Shown here: positions 51,438-61,219 of the stretch, in pieces | How positions within the stretch are numbered: position 1 is the stretch's first letter | How the letters are laid out: each line of letters begins with the position of its first letter | Assembly (NCBI RefSeq): GCF_014205635.1 | Contig: NZ_JACIIV010000009.1 | Coordinates: 89,321-153,320 of the forward strand | DNA length: 64,000 nt | Reading direction: 5' to 3' | DNA from: Polymorphobacter multimanifer | GTDB lineage: Bacteria; Pseudomonadota; Alphaproteobacteria; Sphingomonadales; Sphingomonadaceae | Notes under the pieces: model-generated | What the model was told of the DNA's origin: nothing | The model's database searches: none | The model's input: the letters and a program-made list of their open reading frames with translations, nothing else | Made by a program: the position numbers and the translations under genes

Positions 51438-52277
51438 TCATTCGCTCACCACCGTGCAACTGTCCCCCGCACCCGCCAGCCGCGCGCACAGTGCAGCCGT
51501 ATCGCCGCCACTGGCACGCAGACGCCACAGCGTCTGCCCGCCGCGTTCGGTGGGCACATAGCGCGGCGAGAAGCCCAGCATCCCGTGCCGTGCCGCCAGC
51601 CGCGCCCATTCGGATTCAGCACGCGCCCGGCTCGAAAAAGCGCCGAGCTGCACCGTCTTGCCACCCGCCGCCGGGGCCGCCCTGGGTGGCGGCGCCGTGA
51701 TCGTCGGCACAGGAGCAGGGGCCGCGCGCGCGGGCGCCAATGCTGCTGGCGGAGCTGCTGCCGGTGCTGCTGCCGGCGCGGGCGCCGGTGTTGCCACCGC
51801 ATCGCCGCCCATCGCCGGCGGCAGCAGGTTGCGCGCCGTCGGCGGCGGGGCCGCCGGCTCGGCCTCGCCGCTGCCCGGCCGCGCCATCGGCACCTCGGGT
51901 GCGGCCCCCAGGTTGATGTCGCTCATATCGTCGATCCCGGCGCCCGCCGCATACAGCGTCTGGTCCTGGCCCTCGACATCGAGCCCGCGCGGATCCTCGG
52001 GCTTCACCTTGAACGGCCCGGGAAGGGCATTGATCAGCGGCGCCTGTGCAGCCTCCATATAGCCGTCGCCGTTGCTCTGGCCGGGGCGGGTAAAGACATA
52101 GACCGCGATGATCGCCGCCACCGCCACCGCCAGCAGCACGATGATCAGCCGCATCAGCGGCGCCCGCGACGCGCCCTGCTCGCGGCCCCGGCCATTGCTC
52201 CGGCCTGAGCCCCGGCCAGAGCCACGGCTTCCGGGTTCGGCCTCGGCCAGCCAGGGGGCATCATCGTCGTGCGCCAT
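51438..52277 (-). CDS. SPOR domain cell-envelope protein
   Basis: It has 279 residues. The cytoplasmic N-terminus is Gly/Arg/Ser-rich. One transmembrane helix (LMRLIIVLLAVAVAAIIAVYVF, about 41-62) follows, then a periplasmic Ala/Pro-rich linker and a C-terminal SPOR domain (KTVQLGAFSSRARAESEW ... CTVVSE). SPOR domains bind denuded septal glycan, so a role at division sites is likely. Shares one base with the argS stop. Confidence 0.9.
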   Translation of the reverse strand: MAHDDDAPWLAEAEPGSRGSGRGSGRSNGRGREQGASRAPLMRLIIVLLAVAVAAIIAVYVFTRPGQSNGDGYMEAAQAPLINALPGPFKVKPEDPRGLDVEGQDQTLYAAGAGIDDMSDINLGAAPEVPMARPGSGEAEPAAPPPTARNLLPPAMGGDAVATPAPAPAAAPAAAPPAALAPARAAPAPVPTITAPPPRAAPAAGGKTVQLGAFSSRARAESEWARLAARHGMLGFSPRYVPTERGGQTLWRLRASGGDTAALCARLAGAGDSCTVVSE

Positions 52278-53998
52278 CAGTGCAGCTCGCTCGCCGCTTC
52301 GACACCGATCACGCCGAGTGCGGAGCGGATCACATTGCCCAGCCCCCGCGCCAGCGCCAGCCGCGCCGCCGTAGTGGCCGGATCATCGGCAATCACGAAG
52401 CGCCGTGCCGGATCGTCATTGCCCATGTTCCACAGCGCATGGAACGCTGCGGCCAGATCGGCCAGGTAAAAGGCAATCCGGTGCGGTTCACGCGCCTCGG
52501 CTGCCTGCTCCACCAGCCGCGGCCAGCTCGCCGCCAGCTTCACCGCTGCCAGCTCCTCGGGCAGCAGCAGCGACAGATCCGGTTCGGGCAGGTCGATCCC
52601 CGCCTCCACCGCCTTGCGCCCCAGCGAGGCGATGCGCGCATGGGCATATTGCACATAAAACACCGGATTCTCGCGCGTCTGCTCCACCGCCTTGGCAAAG
52701 TCGAACTCCAGCGGGCTCTCGGGCCGCTTGGTGAGCATGATGAAGCGCACCACATCCTTGCCCACCTCGTCGACCACATCGCGCAGCGTCACGAAATTGC
52801 CGGCGCGCTTGGACATCTTGAACGGCTCGCCATTCTTCATCAGCTTGACCAGCTGCACCACCTTGATGTCGAGCGGCACCCGGCCTTCGGAAAGTGCGGC
52901 CACCGCCGCCGTCATGCGCTTCACATAGCCGGCATGGTCGGCACCGAACACGTTGACGAGAGCGGTATAGCCCCGCTGCAGCTTGTCGTAATGGTACGCC
53001 ACATCGCCGGCGAAATAGGTCCAGCTGCCGTCGGACTTCTTCATCGCGCGGTCGCTGTCATCGCCGAACTCGGTCGAGCAGAACAGCGTCTGCGGGCGCG
53101 GCTCCCAATCCTCGCCGCTGGTGCCCTTCGGCCGCTCGAGCACGCCCTGGTGGATCAGCCCGCGCGCATCGAGCACCTCGAGGGCCTCCTGCACTCGCGG
53201 GCCCAGTGAATTCTCCGAGAAATACACGTCCTGCCTGATGGCAAGCGCCGCCAGATCCTCGCGGATGCGATCCATCATCGCCGCCACTGCAATTCCGCGG
53301 AAATCCTTCAGCCATTCGCTTTCGGGCGCGCCCACGAAACGGTCGCCATGCTCTGCCGCCAGCGCCTCGCCGATCGGAACCAGATAGTCCCCCGGATAAA
53401 AGCCCTCGGGAATCGTCACCGCCTCGCCCAATGCCTCGCGGTAACGCAGGTGCACCGAGCGCGCGAGCACATCGACCTGCCCGCCGGCGTCGTTGATGTA
53501 ATATTCGCGCGTCACCTCATTGCCGGCAAAGGCCAGCAGGCTGGCGAGCGCATCGCCCACCACCGCCCCCCGGCAATGCCCCACATGCACCGGGCCTGTA
53601 GGGTTGGTGGACACATATTCGATGTTGATCCGGCTCCCGGGCTTCGCTGCCCCCCGGCCATAATCGACGCCCGCCGCCAGAATTGCCTGCAGCTCGGCCT
53701 CCCACTCGGCGCGGCGCAGCGTCAGGTTGAGGAAGCCCGGCCCCGCCACCTCGGCCGTCGCCACGTCCGCCCGCCGCGACAGCCGCTGCGCCAGCGCCAC
53801 GGCAATCTCGCGCGGCGGCCGCTTCGCCTGCTTGGTCAGCACCATCGCCGCATTGGTCGCCAGATCCCCATGCGACGCATCGCGCGGCGGCTCCACCGTC
53901 ACGCCGCGCGTGTCGAGCCCCTGGGGCAGGTCGCCGCTCGCCTGCATGGCGGCAAGCTCGGCCTGGATGATGTCGAGAAATCGGGCGTGAAGGTGCAT
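52277..53998 (-). CDS. argS: arginine--tRNA ligase
   Basis: Charges tRNA-Arg. It has 573 residues. The HIGH-equivalent is [10 protein letters not shown] near residue 130 and the KMSK motif [13 protein letters not shown] is intact. The C-terminal DALR anticodon-binding domain ends in GVEAASELH. First gene of the argS-SPOR-nagZ-scpA-scpB operon. Confidence 0.96.
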   Translation of the reverse strand: MHLHARFLDIIQAELAAMQASGDLPQGLDTRGVTVEPPRDASHGDLATNAAMVLTKQAKRPPREIAVALAQRLSRRADVATAEVAGPGFLNLTLRRAEWEAELQAILAAGVDYGRGAAKPGSRINIEYVSTNPTGPVHVGHCRGAVVGDALASLLAFAGNEVTREYYINDAGGQVDVLARSVHLRYREALGEAVTIPEGFYPGDYLVPIGEALAAEHGDRFVGAPESEWLKDFRGIAVAAMMDRIREDLAALAIRQDVYFSENSLGPRVQEALEVLDARGLIHQGVLERPKGTSGEDWEPRPQTLFCSTEFGDDSDRAMKKSDGSWTYFAGDVAYHYDKLQRGYTALVNVFGADHAGYVKRMTAAVAALSEGRVPLDIKVVQLVKLMKNGEPFKMSKRAGNFVTLRDVVDEVGKDVVRFIMLTKRPESPLEFDFAKAVEQTRENPVFYVQYAHARIASLGRKAVEAGIDLPEPDLSLLLPEELAAVKLAASWPRLVEQAAEAREPHRIAFYLADLAAAFHALWNMGNDDPARRFVIADDPATTAARLALARGLGNVIRSALGVIGVEAASELH

Positions 53999-54096
53999 CC
54001 CCCGGCTTTAGCCGCTGCGGTGCGGGTGCGGAAGGGGGTGCGGGGCGGCAGGGCCGATGCTATCCCGGTCCTCCACCGGCGCAACGCAGGAAGACG

Positions 54097-55302
54097 ATGA
54101 CCCGATTGTTCCGCCAATGGCTCGCCGTCCCGCTCTGGCAGCGCATCCTCGCCGCCCTGGTGCTCGGCGCGCTCGCCGGGCTGGCACTGGGCGCCCAGGC
54201 CGAAAGCCTGCGCTGGCTCGGCGATCTGTTCATCCGCCTCATCCGCATGCTTATCGTGCCGCTGGTGTTCATCACCCTCGTCGCCGGCATCACCGGCATG
54301 GAGGCGCCCGCCCGCCTCGCCTCGATAGGGCTCAAGGCGATGACGCTCTACATGGCCACCACCTTCGGGGCGGTGCTCATCGGCCTTGCCCTCGCCCTCG
54401 CCATCCGCCCGGGAATCGGCCTCGATATCGGCACTGCCACCGCTGTCGTCACCGCTGCCCCGGTGGCGCTCGGCGAGCGGATGATGGCCATCGTGCCCGA
54501 AAATGTCATCGCCGCCTTCGCCGCGGGCGATGTGCTGGCGGTCATCTTCTTCGCCGTGCTGCTCGGCACCGCGATGGTGCTTGCAGGGCCAGCCGCCGCC
54601 CCGCTCACCCGCGCCTTCACCGCCGGCTCCGCGGTCATGCTGCGGCTGACCGGAATCGTCATGGAATTCGCCCCCTTCGGCGTCTTCGCGCTGGTCGCCA
54701 CCGTCACCGGCAGCGAGGGGCTGGCGGCGTTCACCGGCATGCTCAAGCTCGGGCTTGTCGTCTTCCTCGGCGGCGCGCTGCACATGCTGCTGCTGCAGGG
54801 CGCCCTCGTCCGGTTCGTCGCCCGGATGCCCATCCCCGCCTTCCTGAAAGGCGCGCGCACCCCGCAGCTCATGGCCTTTTCCACCAGCTCGAGCGCCGCC
54901 ACCCTGCCCGTCTCGCTCGAAGCCGCACAAGAGCAGCTCGGCGTGCCGGCGCCCATTGCCTCGGTGGTGCTGCCGCTCGGCGCCACCATCAACATGGATG
55001 GCACCGGGCTTTATGTGGCGGCCGTCGCGGTGTTCGCCGCCCAGGTCTTCGGCATCCCGCTGTCGCTTGCCGACTATGGCCTGATCGCACTGACAACAAT
55101 GCTGGTCTCGATCGGCACGGCCTCGGTCCCGTCCGCCTCGCTGTTCCTGATGGCGGCGGTGCTCGATGTCATCGGCGTCTCGACCGGCGCTCGTCATCGG
55201 CTTCGTGCTGCCCTTCGACCGGCTGCTGGACATGTGGCGCACCGTCGTCAACGTCACCGGCGATCTCGCCATCGCCATCGCCGTCACCCGCTGGGAGGGT
55301 GA
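54097..55302 (+). CDS. dicarboxylate/amino-acid:cation symporter, frameshifted C-terminus
   Basis: Sodium- or proton-coupled uptake of dicarboxylates or glutamate-type substrates (DAACS family, DctA/GltP relatives). The reading frame gives 401 residues with the family core: PLVFITLVAGITGM, the serine-rich STSSSAATLPVSLEAA loop (HP1) and GATINMDGTGLY. After DVIGVSTG (about 55186) the frame turns to Arg/His-rich nonsense. The expected last helix sits in the +1 frame (55187-55339). A one-base insertion is the simplest cause. The transport core is complete, but the last conserved substrate-binding Asp/Arg helix is lost unless the error is in the sequence. Confidence 0.85.
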   Translation: MTRLFRQWLAVPLWQRILAALVLGALAGLALGAQAESLRWLGDLFIRLIRMLIVPLVFITLVAGITGMEAPARLASIGLKAMTLYMATTFGAVLIGLALALAIRPGIGLDIGTATAVVTAAPVALGERMMAIVPENVIAAFAAGDVLAVIFFAVLLGTAMVLAGPAAAPLTRAFTAGSAVMLRLTGIVMEFAPFGVFALVATVTGSEGLAAFTGMLKLGLVVFLGGALHMLLLQGALVRFVARMPIPAFLKGARTPQLMAFSTSSSAATLPVSLEAAQEQLGVPAPIASVVLPLGATINMDGTGLYVAAVAVFAAQVFGIPLSLADYGLIALTTMLVSIGTASVPSASLFLMAAVLDVIGVSTGARHRLRAALRPAAGHVAHRRQRHRRSRHRHRRHPLGG

Positions 55303-55339
55303 CGGCGGCGCTGAAGAGTCCCCTCAGCCGGCGAAATGA
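55187..55339 (+). pseudogene. displaced C-terminus of the symporter (+1 frame)
   Basis: Reading from 55187 gives ALVIGFVLPFDRLLDMWRT and then VVNVTGDLAIAIAVTRWEG, the conserved end of the DAACS family. It stops at 55337-55339, overlapping the aceB 3' end by 16 nt. It is continuous in homology with the upstream frame except for one extra base near 55186. Confidence 0.8.
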
Positions 55340-56913
55340 AACTCATACGCCGGCCCGGTCAGGAACGGCGCCAGTTCATCGGCCAGGATCAGCGTCTGCA
55401 GGATGTCCGCCGCTTCCTGATATTTGCCGGTGGCAAAGAAATTGTCCCCCACCTGGCCCTTCCACACACCAAGCTGCTCCTTCACCGCCGCCCCGATCAG
55501 CGCCGCATCCACCGGCTCGCCTGAATCGAGCACCACCTTCTGCATGCGCCACTGCCAGAGCTGGGTGCGGCTGATCTCGGCGGTTGCGGCATCCTCCATC
55601 AGATTGTGCAGCGGCACCGCACCCTGCCCGCGCAGCCAGGCGGCGATATAGCCGATTCCCACATTGATGTTGTTGTCGAGCCCGGCGCGCGACTTCGGCC
55701 CCGGCGGCGCCGTGACCAGATCATCCGCCGTTGCCACGCCGTCCGGAATCACCCCGAGCTGGTTCGGCGTCGGCATGATCGCATCGAACACTTCGCGCGC
55801 CAGCCCGACGAGCCCGGGGTGCGCCACCCAGGTGCCATCATGCCCCAGCTTCGCCTCGCGCTCCTTGTCGGCGCGCACTGCGGCAAAGGCCTTTTCATTG
55901 GCCGCCTCATCGTCCTTCACCGGAATGAAGGCGCTCATCCCGCCCATCGCATGCGCACCGCGCTTGTGGCAGGTGCGGATCACATGGCGCGCATAGGCCG
56001 CCATGAACGGGCTCGCCATCGTCACCGCCGCGCGGTCGGGCAGCACCTTCGAGCCATCGTTCTGGAAGGTCTTGATATAGCTGAAGATATAGTCCCAGCG
56101 GCCGCAGTTGAGCGCGGTGATATGGTCGCGGAGTTCGTAGAGGATTTCCTCGGCCATGAAGGCACCCGGCAGCGTCTCGATCAACACTGTGGCGCGGATG
56201 GTGCCGAGTGGCAGCCCCAGCACCGATTGCGCCAGCCGGAACACATCGTTCCACAGCCGCGCTTCCAGATAATGTTCGAGCTTGGGCAGGTAGAAGTAAG
56301 GCCCCGAGCCGCGCGCGAGCAGCGCCTTGGCATTGTGGAAGAAATACAGCCCGAAATCGAACAGCGCGCCCGCCACGCGCTCGCCATCGACCAGCATGTG
56401 CGCCTCGTCGAGGTGCCAGCCGCGCGGCCGCGCGATCAGCGTGCAGGTCTTGTCGTTGAGCTTGTAGCTCTTGCCCCCGGAACCTTTGTTCTCCTCGAGC
56501 GTGATCGTGCCCGCAGCGGCGTCGCGCAGATTGACCTGCCCCTGCACCATCACATCCCAGGTCGGCGCCGACGCATCCTCGAGGCACGCCATGAAGCATT
56601 GCGCGCCCGAATTGAGCGCGTTGATCACCATCTTGCGGTCGCACGGCCCGGTGATCTCCACCCGGCGGTCGCTGAGGTCGGCAGGTGCGGCGCGCACCTG
56701 CCAGTGCGGATCATCCCGCACGCTCGACATTTCCGGCGGGAAGTCGATCGATTCGCCGCCGTTCCACTGTGCCTGCCGCTCGTGGCGCGCCGCCAGCAGG
56801 TTCTGCCGCATCGGCTCGAAGCTCCGGTGCAGCAGTGCAACGAAGGCGAGTGCCGGCTCGGTCAGGATCGTCTCGTAACCGGGTTGCAGCGCGCCGGTAA
56901 TCTTGATGCTCAT
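55324..56913 (-). CDS. aceB: malate synthase A
   Basis: Second glyoxylate shunt enzyme, condensing glyoxylate with acetyl-CoA. It has 529 residues from the ATG at 56913 (MSIKITGALQPGYETILTEP). Motifs include the catalytic-base region GLDNNINVGIGYIAAWLRGQ near the C-terminus and ATVLIETLPGAFMAEEILYE. The length is that of the A type rather than the 720-residue G type. Four nucleotides after the ScfR-type regulator, divergent from aceA. Confidence 0.95.
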   Translation of the reverse strand: MSIKITGALQPGYETILTEPALAFVALLHRSFEPMRQNLLAARHERQAQWNGGESIDFPPEMSSVRDDPHWQVRAAPADLSDRRVEITGPCDRKMVINALNSGAQCFMACLEDASAPTWDVMVQGQVNLRDAAAGTITLEENKGSGGKSYKLNDKTCTLIARPRGWHLDEAHMLVDGERVAGALFDFGLYFFHNAKALLARGSGPYFYLPKLEHYLEARLWNDVFRLAQSVLGLPLGTIRATVLIETLPGAFMAEEILYELRDHITALNCGRWDYIFSYIKTFQNDGSKVLPDRAAVTMASPFMAAYARHVIRTCHKRGAHAMGGMSAFIPVKDDEAANEKAFAAVRADKEREAKLGHDGTWVAHPGLVGLAREVFDAIMPTPNQLGVIPDGVATADDLVTAPPGPKSRAGLDNNINVGIGYIAAWLRGQGAVPLHNLMEDAATAEISRTQLWQWRMQKVVLDSGEPVDAALIGAAVKEQLGVWKGQVGDNFFATGKYQEAADILQTLILADELAPFLTGPAYEFHFAG

Positions 56914-56917
56914 GTCG

Positions 56918-58342
56918 TCAGTCCTCGGTGAAACGGAAAGGGGTGAGGCCGCGCACCCGCTCGTCGAAGGCGAGATGTGCGGCAGCGGGAGGCAAGCCGC
57001 GCTGGCGGCAATCGGCGCGGTGGCAGGCCGCACAGCCGGGGCCGATCGGCACGGCGGCACCGCCGAGATCGAGCCCCGAAGACCAGACAAGTGCTGCGGC
57101 ATGGCGCGCCTGCGTGCCGATGCCGATGGCAAAGTTCGGCCGCTCGCTGCCCCAGGGGCCGGCGCCCCAAGGAACAGCGACGCTGCGCACGGTGCGCGCC
57201 AGCGTCAGGAAGCGATGGCCGTCCTCCAACTCGATCAACTGGCGTTGCATCTGTCCCGGGCTGGCAAAGGCTGCATGCAGGTTCCACAGCGCGCAACTGC
57301 CCATCCCCGGCTTGGGCAGCGGCGACGGCCCCGGCGCGAAGCGCTTCGAAATCGTGCCGGCGCGGTCGATCCGCACCAGGAAGAACGGCACCCCGCGCGC
57401 CCCCGCCCGGCCGAGCGTCGTCAGCCGGTGGGCAATCTGCTCCAGCCCGCGCCCAAAACGTGCCTGCAGCAGCTCGACGTCATAGCCGGTCGCCTCGCAG
57501 GCGGCGAGAAAGCGCCCATAGGGCATCAGCACGGCCCCTGCTGCATATTTGGCCAGCGCCACCACCGCCGCACGGCGCGCCAGCGGATCGATGATCGCCG
57601 CCGCGGCTTCGGCAATCTCGGCCTTGAGCTCGATCAGCGCCAGCTGGATGGCCGCCGCAAACCCCCGCGACGCGGCATCGAGGCTTTCGGAAAGCTGCAG
57701 CTGGCGTGCATGAAGGTCGAGCCGCCGCAGCATGTCCGGCATCACCTCGACGGGCATCACCCGGACGCCCAGGCTGTGCCGTGCGCGCAGCCGCTCGACC
57801 ACCGCCGCATTCAGGTCCCCGCCCGACAGCCGAAGCTCGTCCGCCAGCGCCTCGGCCGCCATATCGAGTGCCGCAAAATGATTGCCATGCTGTTCGAGGA
57901 GCCCGCGCACCTGCGCGATCGGTCCCGATGTGATCCCGGTTTCGGCTGCCGCCGGCGCGCCAGCGGCCAACCGCACCAGCGCCTGCGCAATCCCCGGCTG
58001 CCGCACCGCCAGCTCGCGCAGATCGGCGCGCGGCACATCGATGCCGATCAGCCGCGGGTCGGTGAAGATTTTCACAAGCTCGTCGCCAAGTGCCGAGCCA
58101 TCGCCCTCGGCCAGCGACCGCAGGTCGAGCTCATAGGTGCCCGCCAGCTTGAGCAGAAAGGCGGCAGACAATGGCCGCTGGTCGCGCTCGATCAGGTTGA
58201 GATACGACACCGAAACACCGAGATCGGACGCCATGCGCGTCTGTGTGAGCCCCCGCGCTGTCCGCAGCGCGCGCACCCGCGCCCCGGCGAACAGCTTGCG
58301 CGCGATCGGCTCGGCGGCCTCAAGGGTCACCAGTTCTGTCAA
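56918..58342 (-). CDS. short-chain fatty acyl-CoA regulator (ScfR/RamB type XRE protein)
   Basis: Transcription factor. About 474 residues from a TTG at 58342; a GTG at 58330 is the alternative and neither has a clear ribosome-binding site. The N-terminal XRE helix-turn-helix (RTARGLTQTRMASDLGVSVS) spans about 22-75. An IrrE-like middle part (DUF955) is followed by the C-terminal ScfR domain with CAACHRADCRQRG, probably zinc-binding. It forms an operon with aceB. Relatives (RamB, PccR, MccR) control glyoxylate, methylcitrate and propionate genes, so control of aceB/aceA is likely. Confidence 0.88.
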   Translation of the reverse strand: MTELVTLEAAEPIARKLFAGARVRALRTARGLTQTRMASDLGVSVSYLNLIERDQRPLSAAFLLKLAGTYELDLRSLAEGDGSALGDELVKIFTDPRLIGIDVPRADLRELAVRQPGIAQALVRLAAGAPAAAETGITSGPIAQVRGLLEQHGNHFAALDMAAEALADELRLSGGDLNAAVVERLRARHSLGVRVMPVEVMPDMLRRLDLHARQLQLSESLDAASRGFAAAIQLALIELKAEIAEAAAAIIDPLARRAAVVALAKYAAGAVLMPYGRFLAACEATGYDVELLQARFGRGLEQIAHRLTTLGRAGARGVPFFLVRIDRAGTISKRFAPGPSPLPKPGMGSCALWNLHAAFASPGQMQRQLIELEDGHRFLTLARTVRSVAVPWGAGPWGSERPNFAIGIGTQARHAAALVWSSGLDLGGAAVPIGPGCAACHRADCRQRGLPPAAAHLAFDERVRGLTPFRFTED

Positions 58343-58352
58343 AATATTGACA
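58337..58352. promoter_or_regulatory. 16-bp palindromic operator candidate at the scfR start
   Basis: tgtcaa-aata-ttgaca, a perfect inverted repeat of 6-bp arms. It overlaps the proposed TTG start of the regulator. TTGACA-like half-sites recur at 58387 (tttgacac) and 58401 (cttgac) toward aceA. A site for autoregulation and aceA control by the ScfR-type protein is inferred. Confidence 0.55.
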
Positions 58353-58488
58353 ATTCGACACGATATTTTGGCGAAATGGCCACGCTTTGACACTTTTCCT
58401 TGACTGATTCGCGTTGACCTCCGCCTAGCCCAGGCGCATCGACGCGGCAACGGCGAAACGCCGAACAAGACCAAATCACGGGGAGGAT

Positions 58489-58518
58489 GCGGCGTCGGCT
58501 CACAGAAGCCGACGCCGC
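58489..58518 (+). promoter_or_regulatory. aceA: 12-bp perfect hairpin in the aceA 5' leader
   Basis: gcggcgtcggct and agccgacgccgc arms around a 6-nt loop, ending 30 nt before the aceA start. No U-run follows. It may stabilise the mRNA or regulate ribosome access. The ribosome-binding GGAG (58538-58541) is outside the stem. Confidence 0.6.
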
Positions 58519-58548
58519 AAACATCGACACGAATTTCGGAGCATAGTC

Positions 58549-60144
58549 ATGGCTTATCAGGATCACATCAGCGCCACTGCAGCCCTCATCGCCAGGCACG
58601 GCGGCACCTGGGATGGCATCAGCGCCGAATCGGTAGCGCGCATGCGCCTGCAGAACCGCTTTCAGACCGGGCTCGACATCGCGCGCTACACCGCCGCCAT
58701 CATGCGCCGCGACATGGCCGCCTATGATGCCGATCCCGCCAGCTACACCCAGTCGCTCGGCTGCTGGCACGGCTTCATCGGCCAGCAGAAGATGATCTCG
58801 ATCAAGAAGCACTTCGGCACCACCGATCGCCGCTACCTCTATCTCTCCGGCTGGATGGTCGCAGCGCTGCGCTCCGAATTCGGGCCGCTGCCCGATCAGT
58901 CGATGCACGAAAAGACCAGCGTCCCGGCGCTGATCGAGGAGCTCTACACCTTCCTCCGCCAGGCCGACGCCCGCGAGCTTGGGCTTATGTTCCGCGATCT
59001 CGATGCCGCGCGCGCCAATGGCGACCAGATCAAGGCCAAGCAGCTGATGGCCGCCATCGACGGCTATCAGACGCATGTCGTGCCGATCATCGCCGATATC
59101 GACGCCGGCTTCGGCAACGCCGAGGCCACCTATCTCCTCGCGAAAAAGATGATCGAAGCCGGTGCCTGCGCGCTGCAGATCGAGAACCAGGTGTCGGACG
59201 AAAAGCAGTGCGGCCACCAGGACGGCAAGGTCACCGTCCCGCATGAGGACTTTCTCGCCAAGGTCCGCGCCTGCCGCTACGCCTTCCTCGAACTCGGCGT
59301 CGAGGATGGCATCATCGTCACCCGCACCGATTCGCTGGGTGCGGGCCTCACCAAGCAGATTGCCGTCTCCAAGGAGCCCGGCGACCTCGGCGACCAGTAC
59401 AACAGCTTCCTCGATTGCGAGGAGATCGACCCCAGCACGGCCCGCAACGGCGATGTCATCCTCAACCGCGGCGGCAAGCTGCTCCGCCCCAAGCGCCTGC
59501 CGTCGAACCTGTTCCAGTTCCGCGCGGGCTCGGGCGAGGACCGTTGCGTCCTCGATTGCATCACCAGCCTGCAGAACGGCGCCGACCTGCTCTGGATCGA
59601 GACCGAAAAGCCCCACATCGAGCAGATCGCCGGCATGGTCGACCGTATCCGCGAGGTCATCCCGAACGCCAAGCTCGTCTACAACAACAGTCCGTCGTTC
59701 AACTGGACGCTCAACTTCCGCCAACAGGTCTATGACGCCTGGGTCGCCGCCGGGAAGGACGTTTCGAAGTACGACCGTCCCAAGCTGATGAGCGTCGATT
59801 ACGACGGCACCCCGCTCGGCGCCGAAGCCGATGAGCGCATCCGCACCTTCCAGCGCGATGCAGCCTCGCGCGCCGGCATCTTCCACCACCTCATCACCCT
59901 GCCGACCTACCACACGGCAGCGCTCTCCACGGACAATCTGGCGAAGGAGTATTTCGGCGATGCGGGCATGCTCGGCTACGTCAAGAACGTCCAGCGCGCC
60001 GAGATCCGCCAGGGGATTGCGTGCGTGAAGCACCAGAACATGTCCGGGTCGGACATCGGCGATGATCACAAGGAGTATTTTGCGGGCGAGGCGGCGCTCA
60101 AGGCCGGTGGCGCGCACAATACGATGAATCAGTTTGCCGCGTAG
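58549..60144 (+). CDS. aceA: isocitrate lyase
   Basis: First glyoxylate shunt enzyme, splitting isocitrate into succinate and glyoxylate. It has 531 residues, nearly colinear with the Pseudomonas aeruginosa enzyme rather than the shorter E. coli type. The active-site signature reads EKQCGHQDGK with Cys221 and contains the insert typical of this long subgroup. WHGFIGQQK and IIADIDAGFGNAEATYLLAK are present. Faces scfR-aceB across a 206-nt regulatory gap. Confidence 0.96.
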   Translation: MAYQDHISATAALIARHGGTWDGISAESVARMRLQNRFQTGLDIARYTAAIMRRDMAAYDADPASYTQSLGCWHGFIGQQKMISIKKHFGTTDRRYLYLSGWMVAALRSEFGPLPDQSMHEKTSVPALIEELYTFLRQADARELGLMFRDLDAARANGDQIKAKQLMAAIDGYQTHVVPIIADIDAGFGNAEATYLLAKKMIEAGACALQIENQVSDEKQCGHQDGKVTVPHEDFLAKVRACRYAFLELGVEDGIIVTRTDSLGAGLTKQIAVSKEPGDLGDQYNSFLDCEEIDPSTARNGDVILNRGGKLLRPKRLPSNLFQFRAGSGEDRCVLDCITSLQNGADLLWIETEKPHIEQIAGMVDRIREVIPNAKLVYNNSPSFNWTLNFRQQVYDAWVAAGKDVSKYDRPKLMSVDYDGTPLGAEADERIRTFQRDAASRAGIFHHLITLPTYHTAALSTDNLAKEYFGDAGMLGYVKNVQRAEIRQGIACVKHQNMSGSDIGDDHKEYFAGEAALKAGGAHNTMNQFAA

Positions 60145-60201
60145 CGCGGCGCGCAAATAGCAGAGCTATTTGCCGACTCGCGCAAGCGCGGCCGGCGAGC
60201 G

Positions 60202-60232
60202 AAACGGGCGGCCCCTTCAGGCCGCCCGTTTT
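60202..60232 (+). terminator. aceA: rho-independent terminator after aceA (bidirectional)
   Basis: Perfect 12-bp stem aaacgggcggcc/ggccgcccgttt with a 6-nt loop and four T at the 3' side. It lies between aceA and the convergent permease gene; the symmetric A/T flanks allow use from both sides. Confidence 0.8.
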
Positions 60233-60308
60233 GACTCGTCCGACCCCGGATCAAGTCCGGGGCGGGCATTGCGGCTTTGCCGCGCCCTTCCTTCCTTCCT
60301 TCTCCCCC

Positions 60309-61079
60309 TCACCCCCGCACGAACAACCCCACCGTCAGCCCCACCCCGATCACCACCACCCCCACGCGCAGCACCTTGTCCGGCAGCACATGCAGCAGCC
60401 GCGCCCCGGCATAGCCCCCCGCAATCGCCCCCAGCCCGATCACCAGCGCATGCGCCCAGGCGACAGCCCCCGACAGCGCGAACACCACTGCCGCCGACAG
60501 ATTGGCGAGCGAGATCAGCACATTCTTGGTGCCGGCCGCATTGCGCACCGGCATCCGCGCCAGTGTCAGCGCCGCCAGCGTCATGATCCCAGCCCCGCCC
60601 CCGAAAAACCCGCCATAGACCGCGATCACCGTCTGGATCAGCGCCGAAACCCAGGCCGGCGGCGGCACGATCGGCGCATCCCCCGGCTGCGGCTTGCGCC
60701 GGCCCCACGTCGACCAGGCGAACACCAGGGTCGCTGCCAGCACCAGCCACGGCACCATGCTCGCAAACACCCGGCTCGGCGTGATGATCAGCAGCAGCGC
60801 GCCGGCAATGCCGCCCGCAAAGCTGATGATCGCCAGCACCCGGAACGAAAGCCGCTCCGCCCCCGCCACCAGCTTTCGCCCCGCAAGCCCGGTGGTGATC
60901 TGCCCGGGAAACAGCGCGATGGTGCTGGTGATGTTGGCGAGCTTAGGGTCCAGCCCCGCAATGATCAGCGCCGGGAGCGTGACGAACGACCCACCTCCCG
61001 CCAGCGCATTCTGGATGCCGGCCCACACCCCCGCCACAAGCAGCAACAGGAGCATGGCGGGATCGAAGGAAGCGAGCAT
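60309..61079 (-). CDS. TSUP family permease (TauE/SafE)
   Basis: It has 256 residues from the ATG at 61079; a GTG at 61100 is an alternative. About eight hydrophobic segments are present with the two internal repeats typical of the family: GIQNALAGGGSFVTLPALI in the first and VYGGFFGGGAGIMTLAAL in the second. Members export or import sulfite, sulfonates and other organic anions. No sulfur genes lie nearby, so the substrate is unknown. Confidence 0.88.
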   Translation of the reverse strand: MLASFDPAMLLLLLVAGVWAGIQNALAGGGSFVTLPALIIAGLDPKLANITSTIALFPGQITTGLAGRKLVAGAERLSFRVLAIISFAGGIAGALLLIITPSRVFASMVPWLVLAATLVFAWSTWGRRKPQPGDAPIVPPPAWVSALIQTVIAVYGGFFGGGAGIMTLAALTLARMPVRNAAGTKNVLISLANLSAAVVFALSGAVAWAHALVIGLGAIAGGYAGARLLHVLPDKVLRVGVVVIGVGLTVGLFVRG

Positions 61080-61219
61080 CGGCAGCGTTTTGCCGGGCAC
61101 CTGCCACCAGCGCCAGCCATTTCGGCTGCCTGTCCCCTTGCACGACCATGGTCGAGACTGGCATTGAGGCCATGCAAACTTCGCGCCACAGTCGGGCGCC
61201 GCGCATGAGGCAGTGTTTT

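Noticed and set aside
61148..61219. Upstream ATG/GTG starts that would add about 24 residues to LptB
   Set aside because: The extension (ETGIEAMQTSRHSRAP) does not look like LptB, and the ATG at 61220 has an acceptable GAGG upstream.
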